This document shows positions 5,632 to 14,110 of a stretch of DNA of 17,499 nt, piece after piece (the stretch's first letter is position 1; each line of letters opens with the position of its first letter). The position numbers and the translations under genes are program-made. The stretch covers positions 1 through 17,499 of the forward strand of contig JAFXJE010000130.1 of assembly GCA_017532485.1 (NCBI GenBank), given 5' to 3'. The stretch comes from Peptococcaceae bacterium (GTDB taxonomy: Bacteria; Bacillota; Peptococcia; Peptococcales; Peptococcaceae). The notes under the pieces are model-generated. The model was not told the DNA's origin. It was given only the letters and a program-made list of their open reading frames with translations, and ran no database searches.

Positions 5632-6303
5632 TCAAAACGGATTGATAAATTTCACATCAACTACTACACCCGTATCCAGCATTTCATCAATTACATTTTG
5701 CGATACAATCTCATCCGTTTCAATAACCATATAGGCTACAGTGCGTTTTACCTGTCTAAACACACGCATTGATGCAATATTTACTTTATGATTAGCTAGA
5801 ATACCTGTAATTTGATTAATTGCACCTGGTTGGTCTAAATGAGTATCAATAATAGTAGGATATTCTCCCTCAATATCCACTTCAAAATTGTCCAATTCAA
5901 TAATTTTAATTTTACCACCACCAACAGAGCAGCCAGTAACTGTTTTTTCATCACCATGCTTATCTTTCATGATAAATCTTACCGTATTGGCATGATGTTC
6001 GTCCCCTAAGTCAATACGAGTAATTGTATAATTAAGTCCTGCTTCTTCTGCCAGTTGATAAGCATCTTTAATTCGCACATCATCTGTATCCATGCCTAAC
6101 AAACCGGATATAATAGCTAAATCTGTACCATGACCTTTGTAAGTTTCTGCAAAAGAGCCATGGAGCTGAATATCTACAAAGGTTGGCATCCCATCCGTCA
6201 AACTTCTAGCAAAGCGACCTAAACGAACTGCGCCTGCTGTATGTGAGCTTGATGGACCAACCATAACTGGACCAATAATATCAAAACAACTGTAATCACT
6301 CAT
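5632..6303 (-). CDS. sdaAB: L-serine dehydratase, iron-sulfur-dependent, beta subunit
   Basis: 223 residues. The N-terminal beta-domain motif FDIIGPVMVGPSSSHTAGAV (7-26) is characteristic of this enzyme, as is the HGSFAETYKGHGTD segment (48-61). Residues about 148-220 form an ACT domain (YPTIIDTHLDQPGAINQITG onward) that probably binds serine or another amino acid for regulation. The partner is the alpha subunit encoded directly downstream. AGGAGGAG lies upstream of the ATG. It is the first gene of a minus-strand operon, and its promoter region overlaps that of the divergent DUF5665-lspA operon. Confidence 0.96.
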   Translation of the reverse strand: MSDYSCFDIIGPVMVGPSSSHTAGAVRLGRFARSLTDGMPTFVDIQLHGSFAETYKGHGTDLAIISGLLGMDTDDVRIKDAYQLAEEAGLNYTITRIDLGDEHHANTVRFIMKDKHGDEKTVTGCSVGGGKIKIIELDNFEVDIEGEYPTIIDTHLDQPGAINQITGILANHKVNIASMRVFRQVKRTVAYMVIETDEIVSQNVIDEMLDTGVVVDVKFINPF

Positions 6304-6348
6304 TGTATATCTCCTCCTGCTAATATATTTTCTTCTTCCTATTTTACT

Positions 6349-6376
6349 ATTATAAGTAAGTATTTATCAATATCAC
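6349..6376 (-). promoter_or_regulatory. Predicted promoter of the serine dehydratase operon
   Basis: On the minus strand GTGATA (6376-6371, 4/6 match) is followed after 16 nt by a perfect TATAAT (6354-6349). The TATAAT lies about 45 nt upstream of the sdaAB ATG. The -35 is weak, so an activator may help. It partly overlaps the divergent promoter at 6364-6391. Confidence 0.55.
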
Positions 6377-6391
6377 TTTTCGTGCTATAAT
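6364..6391 (+). promoter_or_regulatory. Predicted promoter of the DUF5665-lspA-rluD-pyrR operon
   Basis: TTATCA (6364-6369, 4/6 match) is followed after 16 nt by a perfect TATAAT (6386-6391), 38 nt before the ATG at 6430. It overlaps the divergent sdaAB promoter, so the two may compete for polymerase. Confidence 0.6.
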
Positions 6392-6429
6392 AATTATTAA
6401 TCGTTTATTTTGAAAGAAGGGCGATAAAG

Positions 6430-6735
6430 ATGACAAAAACTCCTGAACAAGAAGCTTTGGCCGAAGCTGCTGAACAATTAACTCGCACCATGGAAAAAAC
6501 TCGTATTGCCGAATATGTGGAATACTTGGAACATCCAGGAAAACTATTATGGACCAATTTTTTAATTGGTATTGCGCGTGGTTTGGGAAGCACTATCGGG
6601 CTAGCCATAGTCTTAGGTATCCTTGTTTATTTCTTGCAAAACATTATCACCTTAAATCTACCCTTAATCAGCGATTGGATTGCCGACTTTATTACCATGA
6701 TTCAAAACAACTATAATATTGGGCGCACTATTTGA
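6430..6735 (+). CDS. DUF5665-type small membrane protein
   Basis: 101 residues. A charged N-terminal helix (about 5-35) leads into YVEYLEHPGKLLWTNFLIGI. A glycine-containing hydrophobic segment (about 43-72) probably spans the membrane once. It is followed by LNLPLISDWIADFI. The pattern YVEYL..P.KL.W.NF..GIARGLG.TIG fits the DUF5665 family, common upstream of lspA-like genes in Firmicutes; the family has no known function. GAAGGG precedes the start. It is probably the first gene of the operon with lspA, rluD and pyrR, 23 nt before lspA. Confidence 0.8.
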   Translation: MTKTPEQEALAEAAEQLTRTMEKTRIAEYVEYLEHPGKLLWTNFLIGIARGLGSTIGLAIVLGILVYFLQNIITLNLPLISDWIADFITMIQNNYNIGRTI

Positions 6736-6758
6736 TAGCCGGAAAGGATTATTAATTT

Positions 6759-7205
6759 ATGCATTTTTATCTGCTTATTTTAGGTCTCTTAATCTTAGAC
6801 CAAGTTGTTAAAATACTCGTTCGTCAAACTATGACCTTAGGTCAAAGCATCCCACTTATTCCTGGTGTCTTTCAATTAACTTATGTAGAAAATCCCGGTG
6901 CTGCTTTTGGGATGCTGGCAAATCAAAGATTTTTCTTCATTGTCATCACTGTAGCTATCTTAGGCATTTTCTTCTACCTCTATACTCAGCTAGCCAATAA
7001 AAAATCCGTAGCAGCAGTTGCTTTGGCTTTGAGCATCAGTGGTGCTATCGGTAATTTTATTGATCGCCTTTTTCGTGGCACAGTAACAGATTTGTTTGAT
7101 TTTTGCTTGATTTCCTTTCCTGTATTTAATATTGCCGATATTTGTATTTGCCTTGGCATTGCTCTTATCTTTTATCTACTTATCGTCAAAGGAGAAGATT
7201 TTTAA
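6759..7205 (+). CDS. lspA: Lipoprotein signal peptidase (signal peptidase II)
   Basis: 148 residues, normal for the family. This aspartic protease in the cytoplasmic membrane cleaves signal peptides from diacylglyceryl-modified prolipoproteins. Four hydrophobic segments are visible (about 2-21, 57-78, 83-100, 122-143). Conserved boxes are LDQVVK with Asp14, VENPGAAFG with Asn45, GNFIDRLFRGTVTD, and FNIAD. The catalytic aspartates are probably Asp111 and Asp127 by comparison with characterised enzymes. The stop codon overlaps the next ATG by one base (TAATG), implying coupling with the pseudouridine synthase gene. Confidence 0.97.
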   Translation: MHFYLLILGLLILDQVVKILVRQTMTLGQSIPLIPGVFQLTYVENPGAAFGMLANQRFFFIVITVAILGIFFYLYTQLANKKSVAAVALALSISGAIGNFIDRLFRGTVTDLFDFCLISFPVFNIADICICLGIALIFYLLIVKGEDF

Positions 7206-8122
7206 TGGATATTTTCACTATAGAAGTAACTGCTGATTTAGCTGGCACAAGATTAGATAGCTTTTTAACAAGCCAATTACAAGAAATTTCCCGTGCCTAT
7301 TTACAAAAATTGATTAGTGATAATTTAATTTTAGTTAATGAGCAAAATAAAAAAGCTAATTACAAAGTTAAAGAAGGCGATGTTATCCTTGTGCAAATTC
7401 CGGAAGCTGCTCCTATTGATGTATTACCGGAAGAAATGGACTTGGACATCGTTTACGAAGATAGTGACGTAATTGTTATCAATAAACCTGTAGGTCTAGT
7501 TGTACACCCTGCCCATGGTCACTATAGCGGCACATTGGTCAACGGTTTGTTGGCGCATTGTAAAGATTTATCAGGTATCAATGGTAAAATGCGTCCAGGG
7601 ATTGTTCACCGTATTGACAAGGATACTTCAGGTTTAATCATGGTTGCCAAAAATGATGCTGCTCATCAACATTTAGCAGCTCAATTAAAAGAACATTCCA
7701 TTACTCGCGCTTATTATGCCTTAGTCCAAGGAGTAATTAGTGAACCTGCCGGCCTAGTTGATGCTCCTATTGGCCGCCATGGTACTGACCGTAAAAAAAT
7801 GGCCGTTACTTTTAACAACAGCAAAGAAGCACGCACTAAGTATGTAGTTAAAGAACGCTTTGCGCGGAATACCTTTGTCGAGTGTCGCTTAGAAACCGGT
7901 CGTACTCATCAAATTCGTGTGCATATGGCATATCTAGGTCACCCCTTAGTCGGCGACCCTTTATATGGCACTCGAAAAAACAATCTAGATTTTCCAGGTC
8001 AAGCACTGCACGCTTACCAATTGGGATTTGTGCATCCTCGAACAGGTGAAAACTTATTATTTGAAGCTCCGTTACCAGAACATTACCAAGCCGTTCTGCA
8101 TCAGTTAGCGTTAGGGGGTTAA
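7205..8122 (+). CDS. rluD: RluD-type 23S rRNA pseudouridine synthase
   Basis: 305 residues. An N-terminal S4 RNA-binding domain (about 14-62) is followed by the RluA/RluD catalytic domain. The catalytic motif HRIDKDTSGL (135-144) holds the nucleophile Asp138, and GRTHQIRVHMAYLGHPLVGD is the conserved late motif. It converts specific uridines in rRNA to pseudouridine. The exact target sites cannot be read from sequence, so the symbol reflects family membership (Bacillus YlyB is equivalent in context). I choose the ATG at 7205, which overlaps the lspA stop by one base and follows AAAGGAG, rather than an upstream start inside lspA. pyrR starts 2 nt after its stop. Confidence 0.93.
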   Translation: MDIFTIEVTADLAGTRLDSFLTSQLQEISRAYLQKLISDNLILVNEQNKKANYKVKEGDVILVQIPEAAPIDVLPEEMDLDIVYEDSDVIVINKPVGLVVHPAHGHYSGTLVNGLLAHCKDLSGINGKMRPGIVHRIDKDTSGLIMVAKNDAAHQHLAAQLKEHSITRAYYALVQGVISEPAGLVDAPIGRHGTDRKKMAVTFNNSKEARTKYVVKERFARNTFVECRLETGRTHQIRVHMAYLGHPLVGDPLYGTRKNNLDFPGQALHAYQLGFVHPRTGENLLFEAPLPEHYQAVLHQLALGG

Positions 8123-8124
8123 TC

Positions 8125-8661
8125 ATGACTAGCCAAAATACTATTGTTATGGACCAAGCCGCAATCGGTCGTTCTTTAAACCGTATTGCCCACGAAATCA
8201 TTGAACGAAATAAAGGTGTAGAGAATATCATTTTATTGGGTATTCACCGTCGGGGAGTGCCTTTGGCCTATCGCTTGAGTGAACGCATCGCCCAAATTGA
8301 AAATGTAACTTTACCAGTGGGTCAGCTGGATATTACTTCTTATCGTGACGATTTACCTTCCAGCGAAAAAATGACGGCAGAAACTATGCCCGACTTTGAT
8401 GTTACTGGCAAACGCGTAATTTTAGTTGATGATGTACTTTTTACAGGCAGAACTATTCGCGCTGCCCTAGATGCAGTCATTGACCATGGACGTCCCCAAA
8501 ATATTCAACTTGCCGTTTTAATTGATCGTGGTCATCGCGAATTACCGATTAAAGCTGACTTTATCGGTAAAAATGTACCTACTTCCCGTAAAGAAGACAT
8601 TCGTGTTCTTTTGAGTGAAGTAGATGAATTTGATGAAGTACGAATTATTTCGGAAAAATAA
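8125..8661 (+). CDS. pyrR: Bifunctional pyr operon regulator / uracil phosphoribosyltransferase
   Basis: 178 residues, typical length. The PRPP-binding motif VILVDDVLFTGRT (98-110) and the segments LLGIHRRGVPLAYRL and GQLDITSYRDDL are characteristic of PyrR. In the family the protein binds UMP and then attaches to pyr mRNA anti-antiterminators to stop transcription; it also has weak uracil phosphoribosyltransferase activity. GGGGG precedes the start, overlapping the end of the pseudouridine synthase gene. No pyrimidine biosynthesis genes or PyrR-binding loop follow within the window, so its targets must be elsewhere. There is no convincing stem-loop terminator downstream. Confidence 0.96.
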   Translation: MTSQNTIVMDQAAIGRSLNRIAHEIIERNKGVENIILLGIHRRGVPLAYRLSERIAQIENVTLPVGQLDITSYRDDLPSSEKMTAETMPDFDVTGKRVILVDDVLFTGRTIRAALDAVIDHGRPQNIQLAVLIDRGHRELPIKADFIGKNVPTSRKEDIRVLLSEVDEFDEVRIISEK

Positions 8662-8729
8662 CCCCCTATTATCGAAAATATAAACAAATTTTACTAAATT
8701 CATTTACTTTTGCTTTTTTTTTTGCTATA

Positions 8730-8757
8730 TTGATATTGGTATATTATTTTCTATTAT
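8730..8757 (+). promoter_or_regulatory. Predicted promoter of the tandem LysR genes
   Basis: TTGATA (8730-8735) is followed after 16 nt by TATTAT (8752-8757), each one mismatch from consensus or close to it. The -10 lies 31 nt before the LysR start and follows a poly-T run. The region is very AT-rich, so other choices are possible. Confidence 0.45.
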
Positions 8758-8787
8758 TGATTATATTTTTTTATCGGGAGGGATATT

Positions 8788-9696
8788 ATGTTAAGTGACA
8801 GCATGCGTGTTTTCATCACAGTTGCCGAAAAAAAGAATTTTTCCAAGGCAGCTAAATCCTTATCCTTAACTCAACCGGCTGTTAGTTTCCAAATTCAAAC
8901 CCTAGAACAGTATTATCAGACAATGTTATTTGACAGAGTAAATCGTCATGTCAAGTTGACTGCTGCCGGTGAGCTGTTGTTAGATTATGCAATTCATATG
9001 AATAATTTGCAGGCCGAATTGGAACGCAACATCCAACAATTAACCGGTCACGTTAAAGGTGAATTATTGATTGGGGCCAGCACTACTATTGGGGAGTATT
9101 TATTGCCTCATGTTGTTGGCAGCTTTAAAAAAGCTTATCCTGACGTAAATGTGACTATTCAGATTATGAATACTAACGAAGTTGCTGAAGGCGTTAACAA
9201 TAAACACTTTGACTTAGGGATTATTGAAGGTCCTTGTGAATTTCCTTCATTAAAAGAAGAAAAGTTGCTGGAAGATGAATTGGTTGTTGTTGTGCCTACA
9301 AACCACGAGTTTGCAGATAGAAAAGAAATCACTTTAGAAGAATTGGCAACTTTACCATATATCACGCGTGAAGCGGGCTCCGGTTCCAGATTATTATTTG
9401 AGCAGGCTCTTATTGATGCAGATTTTGACATTGAGAATTTCAACATGGTTATGGAATTGGGCAGTACAACTGCCATCAAATCAGCTATTGTTGGTGGTTT
9501 AGGTGTTTCTACCTTATCCATTTGGGCTATTCAAGATTTACTCAAATTAGGTAGAATTGCTCCTTTGACTATTAAAGGTGTAAGACTTAATCGCAACTTC
9601 AATATTATTCTCAATGATGATAAATTCCAGTCCGAAGCGACCATCAAGTTTATTGATCATCTTCAAAAAGAAGATATTCAGAGTTTACTCAAATAA
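8788..9696 (+). CDS. LysR-family transcriptional regulator (first of two tandem paralogues)
   Basis: 302 residues, standard length. The N-terminal winged helix-turn-helix (about 1-60; NFSKAAKSLSLTQPAVSFQI) is followed by a linker helix and a periplasmic-binding-like effector domain (about 90-295; IGASTTIGEYLLPHVVGSFK). The effector domain resembles CysL/YwfK-type and selenium-associated LysR proteins by eye, but the ligand cannot be assigned. GGGAGGG precedes the start. It lies 36 nt before a close paralogue in the same orientation. LysR proteins usually regulate a divergent neighbour; here the upstream gene (pyrR) is co-directional, so the target is not evident. Confidence 0.93.
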   Translation: MLSDSMRVFITVAEKKNFSKAAKSLSLTQPAVSFQIQTLEQYYQTMLFDRVNRHVKLTAAGELLLDYAIHMNNLQAELERNIQQLTGHVKGELLIGASTTIGEYLLPHVVGSFKKAYPDVNVTIQIMNTNEVAEGVNNKHFDLGIIEGPCEFPSLKEEKLLEDELVVVVPTNHEFADRKEITLEELATLPYITREAGSGSRLLFEQALIDADFDIENFNMVMELGSTTAIKSAIVGGLGVSTLSIWAIQDLLKLGRIAPLTIKGVRLNRNFNIILNDDKFQSEATIKFIDHLQKEDIQSLLK

Positions 9697-9732
9697 TCTT
9701 TCTTGTACTTTAATCGCAGGAGTTGATAGTTT

Positions 9733-10644
9733 ATGTTGAATGATAGTATACGGGTATTTTTAACAGTTGTAGAAAAGAAAAGTTTTTCTAAAGCTGCTAA
9801 AGCCTTGTTTTTAACCCAGCCAGCTGTTAGTTTTCAAATTCAGATGTTGGAAGAATATTATGGGACACGCCTTTTTGACCGTGTAAGCAGAAATATTGTT
9901 TTAACAGAAGCTGGTCATATGCTGCTGAAATATGCCAATGAAATGAGCAATTTACAGCAAGAATTAGAAAAAGAAATGCAGGATTTAACTGCTAATATCA
10001 AAGGTAAATTAAAAATTGGTGCCAGCACTACTATTGGGGAGTATATCGCACCTTACATTTTGGGTGCTTTCAAACAGATGTATCCTGAAGTGCAGCTGAG
10101 TTTAGAAGTAGCCAATTCTGAAGATATCGAAGCTGCAGTCCATGATACAACTTTAGATATCGGTTTAATCGAAAGTTCTTTAATCGGTAAAGATTTGGAA
10201 GCTATTCCATTTTTACAAGATAAAATGATGTTGATTACACCACCTGACCATCCTTGGGCAAAAACAGACTCTATTTCTGTTTTTGAGCTGGACAAATATC
10301 CTTTTATCTCGCGTGAAAAAGGCTCAGGTACTCGTGTAGAAATGGAACAGCATCTGAAAAAAGCCGGTTTCTCGGCTAATAATTTAAATGTAATTATGGA
10401 ATTAGGCAGTTCTTCTGCTATCAAGGCTGCTGTTGAAAGCAACTTGGGTATCTCCATTTTATCTAAATGGACTGTGCAGGCTGAAGCTAAAGCAGGTCTT
10501 TTACACCAAGTTAATTTCAAAGAAGATGAATTCAATCGCACCTTCCATATTATTTATCATAAGAAAAAATTCAGAACACAAGCAACAGAAGAATTTTTGC
10601 GTTTCTTAAAATCTGATGGTATCGAAGATTTAATTAAATATTAA
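9733..10644 (+). CDS. LysR-family transcriptional regulator (second of two tandem paralogues)
   Basis: 303 residues. It has the same layout as the preceding gene: winged helix-turn-helix (1-60; SFSKAAKALFLTQPAVSFQI) and effector-binding domain with the identical GASTTIGEY motif. By hand alignment 44 of the first 60 residues are identical to the first copy, including most of the recognition helix. The effector domains differ more. The pair therefore arose by tandem duplication and may recognise similar DNA sites while sensing different ligands (inference). GCAGGAG lies upstream of the ATG. It ends at a shared bidirectional terminator facing the ABC transporter gene. Confidence 0.93.
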   Translation: MLNDSIRVFLTVVEKKSFSKAAKALFLTQPAVSFQIQMLEEYYGTRLFDRVSRNIVLTEAGHMLLKYANEMSNLQQELEKEMQDLTANIKGKLKIGASTTIGEYIAPYILGAFKQMYPEVQLSLEVANSEDIEAAVHDTTLDIGLIESSLIGKDLEAIPFLQDKMMLITPPDHPWAKTDSISVFELDKYPFISREKGSGTRVEMEQHLKKAGFSANNLNVIMELGSSSAIKAAVESNLGISILSKWTVQAEAKAGLLHQVNFKEDEFNRTFHIIYHKKKFRTQATEEFLRFLKSDGIEDLIKY

Positions 10645-10652
10645 AAATAATG

Positions 10653-10688
10653 AAAGCACTTGGGACTAGCTTTTGTCCCAAGTGCTTT
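10653..10688. terminator. Bidirectional intrinsic terminator
   Basis: A perfect 14-bp stem (10653-10666 with 10675-10688, AAAGCACTTGGGAC and complement) has an 8-nt loop. It is followed by a T-run on the plus strand and a weaker T-rich stretch on the minus strand. It lies between the convergent ends of the second LysR gene and the ABC exporter. Confidence 0.92.
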
Positions 10689-10696
10689 TTTCTCAT

Positions 10697-12412
10697 CTAG
10701 TTTTCTCTGAATTGCAAACGATAAAGGTCTGCATACATACCTTCCCTAGCTAACAATTCCTCATGATTGCCTTGCTCTAAAATTTTGCCTTCATTAATGA
10801 CGGCTATTTCATCTGCTCGTTTAATCGTTGATAAACGGTGTGCTACTACAATAGTAGTTCTGCCTTTGCTTAATTCATCTAAGGCCTGCTGAATAAGTAT
10901 TTCCGTTGTATTATCCAAAGCACTTGTTGCCTCGTCTAAAATTAAGATTGGTGGATTTTTCAAAAATACGCGAGCTATACTCAACCTTTGCTTCTGCCCA
11001 CCTGATAAACGAACTCCCCGTTCACCTATCTGCGTATCATAACCATTTTCCAAAGACATAATATAATCATGGATATTGGCACGTTTAGCGGCTGTAATAA
11101 CTTCTTCTTCCGTAGCGTCAAGCTTACCATATAAGATATTCTCACGAATACTGGCATTGAAGAGGTAAATATCCTGCTGCACAATACCAATATTTCTTCT
11201 TAAGGAACTCAAGGTAATATCTTCGATATTTTTTCCATCGATTAAAATTTTACCAGAAGATACGGGATAAAAGCGTGGAATTAAATGACAAATAGTCGTT
11301 TTCCCACCACCACTTGGTCCAACCAAAGCAAAAGTTTGTCCCTTTTCAATCTCCAAGGATATGTGATTAAGTACATCTTGCTCTTGATTATAACCATAAC
11401 TGACATCTTGAAAAGTTATTCTTCCTTCAAAATGAGCTGCCTCTTCTGCCCCTGCTTTATCCTGTTCCGGTTTTTCATCCATAATCTCCAAAAATCTTTC
11501 AAAACCCGTTACCCCATTTTGATATTGCTCCATAAAATTGATTAATGTTGTAACAGGAGAAAGAAATACATTAACTGATACTACAAAAGCTGAATAATCA
11601 GCAAAATTAATTTTACCTTGATAAAGAAACAACCCACCGGCAATTAAGACAATAACATTAAATATGTCCGTAATAAATGAGGTCATGGAATGGAACTGTC
11701 CCATAGTGTTATAGGCATCTTTGCGTGCTGCTACAAATTGTAAATTTCCTTCTTCAAATTTTTCCTTTTCCCGTTGAGCATTATCAAAAGCTTTTGTCAC
11801 GCGAATACCGGAGATACTGCTTTCTAAAGCAGCATTAATCTGCGCAATAGATAAACGACTTTCCATAAAAGCTTTTTTCATTCTTTTACGCAGTAAAGAT
11901 GCAAAGAAAACTAAAATTGGAATACAAATAAATATAATCAAAGTTAAAGTGAGATTAATTGTAGCTAGATAAATGAAAGAAATTAAGATAGCAATTCCAG
12001 AAATAATCAAATTTTCCGGCCCATGATGAGCCAATTCACTAATATCCATCAAATCATTAGTCATTCGAGACATAATTTTCCCCGTCTCATGGTCATCATA
12101 AAACTTGTAAGGCAATTTTTCCAAATGCTCAAACATATCTCGACGCATCTGTGCCTGCATTTTTACCCCCATCATGTGCCCTTGATATTGGATAAAATAA
12201 TTAAGCAGCAATCGCATCACATAAATCAGCAGCAAGGTACCACCAAGAACTATTATCATCTGATAATTGCGATTAGGAATAAGATTGTTTAACATTTCCC
12301 GGGTAATGATAGGATAAAATATCCCTGCACACGCGACTAAAAATGACGCTAACATATCAAGGATGAATATTTTTTTATGTGGTTTATAATAAGCCAGAAA
12401 TTTTTTTAACAA
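10697..12412 (-). CDS. ABC exporter half-transporter (fused permease and ATPase, MsbA/multidrug type)
   Basis: 571 residues. A six-helix exporter membrane domain occupies about 1-310, with the coupling segment KLPYKFYDDHETGKIMSRMT (99-118). It is followed by the ATPase domain: Walker A GPSGGGKT (365-372), Q-loop Gln412/413, signature LSGGQ (469-473), Walker B ILILDE (489-494) and H-loop His525. It should work as a dimer, probably a homodimer since no second half-transporter gene is adjacent. The substrate is unknown (lipid, peptide or drug). The frame opens with a TTG codon at 12412; AAAGGG lies about 10 nt upstream, and family members start with a similar KKFLxYYKPHKK segment, supporting this start. 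No convincing promoter was found. Confidence 0.92.
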   Translation of the reverse strand: MLKKFLAYYKPHKKIFILDMLASFLVACAGIFYPIITREMLNNLIPNRNYQMIIVLGGTLLLIYVMRLLLNYFIQYQGHMMGVKMQAQMRRDMFEHLEKLPYKFYDDHETGKIMSRMTNDLMDISELAHHGPENLIISGIAILISFIYLATINLTLTLIIFICIPILVFFASLLRKRMKKAFMESRLSIAQINAALESSISGIRVTKAFDNAQREKEKFEEGNLQFVAARKDAYNTMGQFHSMTSFITDIFNVIVLIAGGLFLYQGKINFADYSAFVVSVNVFLSPVTTLINFMEQYQNGVTGFERFLEIMDEKPEQDKAGAEEAAHFEGRITFQDVSYGYNQEQDVLNHISLEIEKGQTFALVGPSGGGKTTICHLIPRFYPVSSGKILIDGKNIEDITLSSLRRNIGIVQQDIYLFNASIRENILYGKLDATEEEVITAAKRANIHDYIMSLENGYDTQIGERGVRLSGGQKQRLSIARVFLKNPPILILDEATSALDNTTEILIQQALDELSKGRTTIVVAHRLSTIKRADEIAVINEGKILEQGNHEELLAREGMYADLYRLQFREN

Positions 12413-12482
12413 AACAAATCATCCCTTTCCTCGTTTTTAGACTAGTTTTCTCTTATCCTTTTTATTTTAACATAGAAAAGAA

Positions 12483-12509
12483 AAAGTTGGGATAAAAACT
12501 CCCAACTTT
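12483..12509 (-). terminator. Intrinsic terminator after recX
   Basis: A 10-bp stem (12483-12492 with 12500-12509, AAAGTTGGGA and complement) has a 7-nt loop. On the minus strand it is followed by TTCTTTTCT. It ends the recA-recX unit, just downstream of the recX stop codon, and separates it from the ABC exporter gene. Confidence 0.85.
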
Positions 12510-12511
12510 CC

Positions 12512-12988
12512 TTAAAAAATCTCCTCTAATACTTGTTCAATTATCTCAGCCGAAAAACCTTTGCTGTATAAGTAGCGCCCCAGCTTACCTCGTTGCAAAT
12601 CATCATTTTCAGCTTTACCTTGATGCTTCTCTGCCAGTTGCAGAGCAACATCATATTCTTCTTCTTCCGAATATACCTCCATCAATATTTCATCAATCGT
12701 TGTGGAGGATATTCCTTTTTTTCTTAACTCCACTTTCATTTTTTGTCGACCACAAGGATGAAAACGCTTTTTGTCTTCAACCCAGAGACGACAAAAATGA
12801 GTATCATTCAAATAGTCATAATGTTCTAAAAAATCCAATACTTGCTGAATAATCTCAGGAGAGTAATTTTTCTTCCGTAAGTATTGAAGCATTTCTAAAC
12901 GGGATCTCATTCTAACGGTTATATATTTTAAAGCCTGATTTTTGGCTTTTTCCAGCATAACTTCTTCACAAATATTTTGCTCAATCAT
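12512..12988 (-). CDS. recX: RecX regulatory protein
   Basis: 158 residues. A helical-repeat protein that binds RecA filaments and modulates their activity. Visible family motifs are LRKKNYSPEIIQQVLDFLE, YLNDTHFCRLWVEDK, ELRKKGISSTTIDEIL and the C-terminal LYSKGFSAEIIEQVLEE, three related three-helix units. It starts 2 nt after the recA stop codon, with a weak ribosome binding site (GGTG) inside the end of recA, so translation is probably coupled. An in-frame ATG at 12958 is a possible alternative start. Co-transcription with recA places it under the same SOS control. Confidence 0.95.
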   Translation of the reverse strand: MIEQNICEEVMLEKAKNQALKYITVRMRSRLEMLQYLRKKNYSPEIIQQVLDFLEHYDYLNDTHFCRLWVEDKKRFHPCGRQKMKVELRKKGISSTTIDEILMEVYSEEEEYDVALQLAEKHQGKAENDDLQRGKLGRYLYSKGFSAEIIEQVLEEIF

Positions 12989-12990
12989 GC

Positions 12991-14070
12991 TTATTCACCG
13001 TCAAAAAATTCCTCATCATCATCCATATCGTCTTGTACTTCAACCAACATTCCAATATCTTGGGCATGAGCTCTGATTTTTTCTTCAATCTCTGCACGCA
13101 CATCAGGATTAGCTTTTAAGTATGCCTTAGCATTATCACGACCTTGACCGATTTTTTCGCCTTCGTAAGAATACCAAGCACCACTTTTCTTGATAATTTC
13201 CAATTCTACCCCTACATCGACGATACTGCCTTCCGTAGAAATACCTTCACCATACATAATATCAAATTCAACTACTTTAAATGGAGGTGCCACTTTATTT
13301 TTTACGATTTTTACTTTTGTTCTGTTCCCGATAATCTCACTGCCACGTTTTAAGGCTTCACCTTTGCGAACTTCCATTCGTACAGAGGAGTAGAATTTTA
13401 AAGCTCTACCACCAGTAGTAGTTTCCGGATTGCCGTACATAACCCCAATTTTTTCACGCACTTGGTTGATAAAAACCATGGTAGTTTGATTTCTGCTTAA
13501 ATTTGCAGTTAATTTACGCAATGCTTGGGACATTAATCTAGCTAAAAGACCTACATGAGCATCGCCCATTTCACCTTCGATTTCAGCACGTGGAGTTAAG
13601 GCAGCTACCGAGTCAACTACGATAATGTCTACCGCGCCACTGCGCGCTAAAGCATCACAAATTTCTAAAGCTTGCTCACCATAATCAGGTTGAGAAACGA
13701 AAAGATTATCTACATCTACACCGATTTTTCTAGCATAAACAGGGTCTAAAGCATGCTCAGCATCAATAAAAGCTGCAATACCACCAGCTTTTTGACATTC
13801 TGCAATAATATGCAAAGCAACTGTAGTTTTACCGGAAGATTCAGGACCATAAATCTCAGTAATTCTGCCTTTTGGAATACCACCAACACCCAACGCACTA
13901 TCTAAAGCAATAGAGCCTGTAGGAATAACTTCTACTTCCATTTTTTCGCGTTCACCTAAACGCATCAAAGTTCCTTTACCAAATTGACGGTCAATTTGTT
14001 TTAACGCATTTTCCAAAGCAGCAGCTCTTTCACTGCTGACAGGATTAGTTACTTTATCCATTTTAGCCAT
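12991..14070 (-). CDS. recA: Recombinase A
   Basis: 359 residues, normal length. It forms ATP-dependent filaments on single-stranded DNA, catalyses strand exchange and triggers LexA self-cleavage. Motifs are Walker A GPESSGKT (75-82), Walker B IIVVDSVAAL, the MAW segment, and an acidic C terminus (DDMDDDEEFFDGE) that restrains activity. GGAGG lies 5 nt before the ATG. It has its own consensus promoter with a LexA-box-like sequence, although ddl lies upstream in the same orientation. recX follows by 2 nt. Confidence 0.99.
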   Translation of the reverse strand: MAKMDKVTNPVSSERAAALENALKQIDRQFGKGTLMRLGEREKMEVEVIPTGSIALDSALGVGGIPKGRITEIYGPESSGKTTVALHIIAECQKAGGIAAFIDAEHALDPVYARKIGVDVDNLFVSQPDYGEQALEICDALARSGAVDIIVVDSVAALTPRAEIEGEMGDAHVGLLARLMSQALRKLTANLSRNQTTMVFINQVREKIGVMYGNPETTTGGRALKFYSSVRMEVRKGEALKRGSEIIGNRTKVKIVKNKVAPPFKVVEFDIMYGEGISTEGSIVDVGVELEIIKKSGAWYSYEGEKIGQGRDNAKAYLKANPDVRAEIEEKIRAHAQDIGMLVEVQDDMDDDEEFFDGE

Positions 14071-14110
14071 ACTTACCTCCGTATCTTTCTTGCACTATAC
14101 CTATATTTAC

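Noticed and set aside
8662..8787. Terminator after pyrR in the poly-T stretch
   Set aside because: The T-run near 8713-8723 has no stable stem before it, so readthrough into the LysR genes cannot be excluded and no terminator is called.
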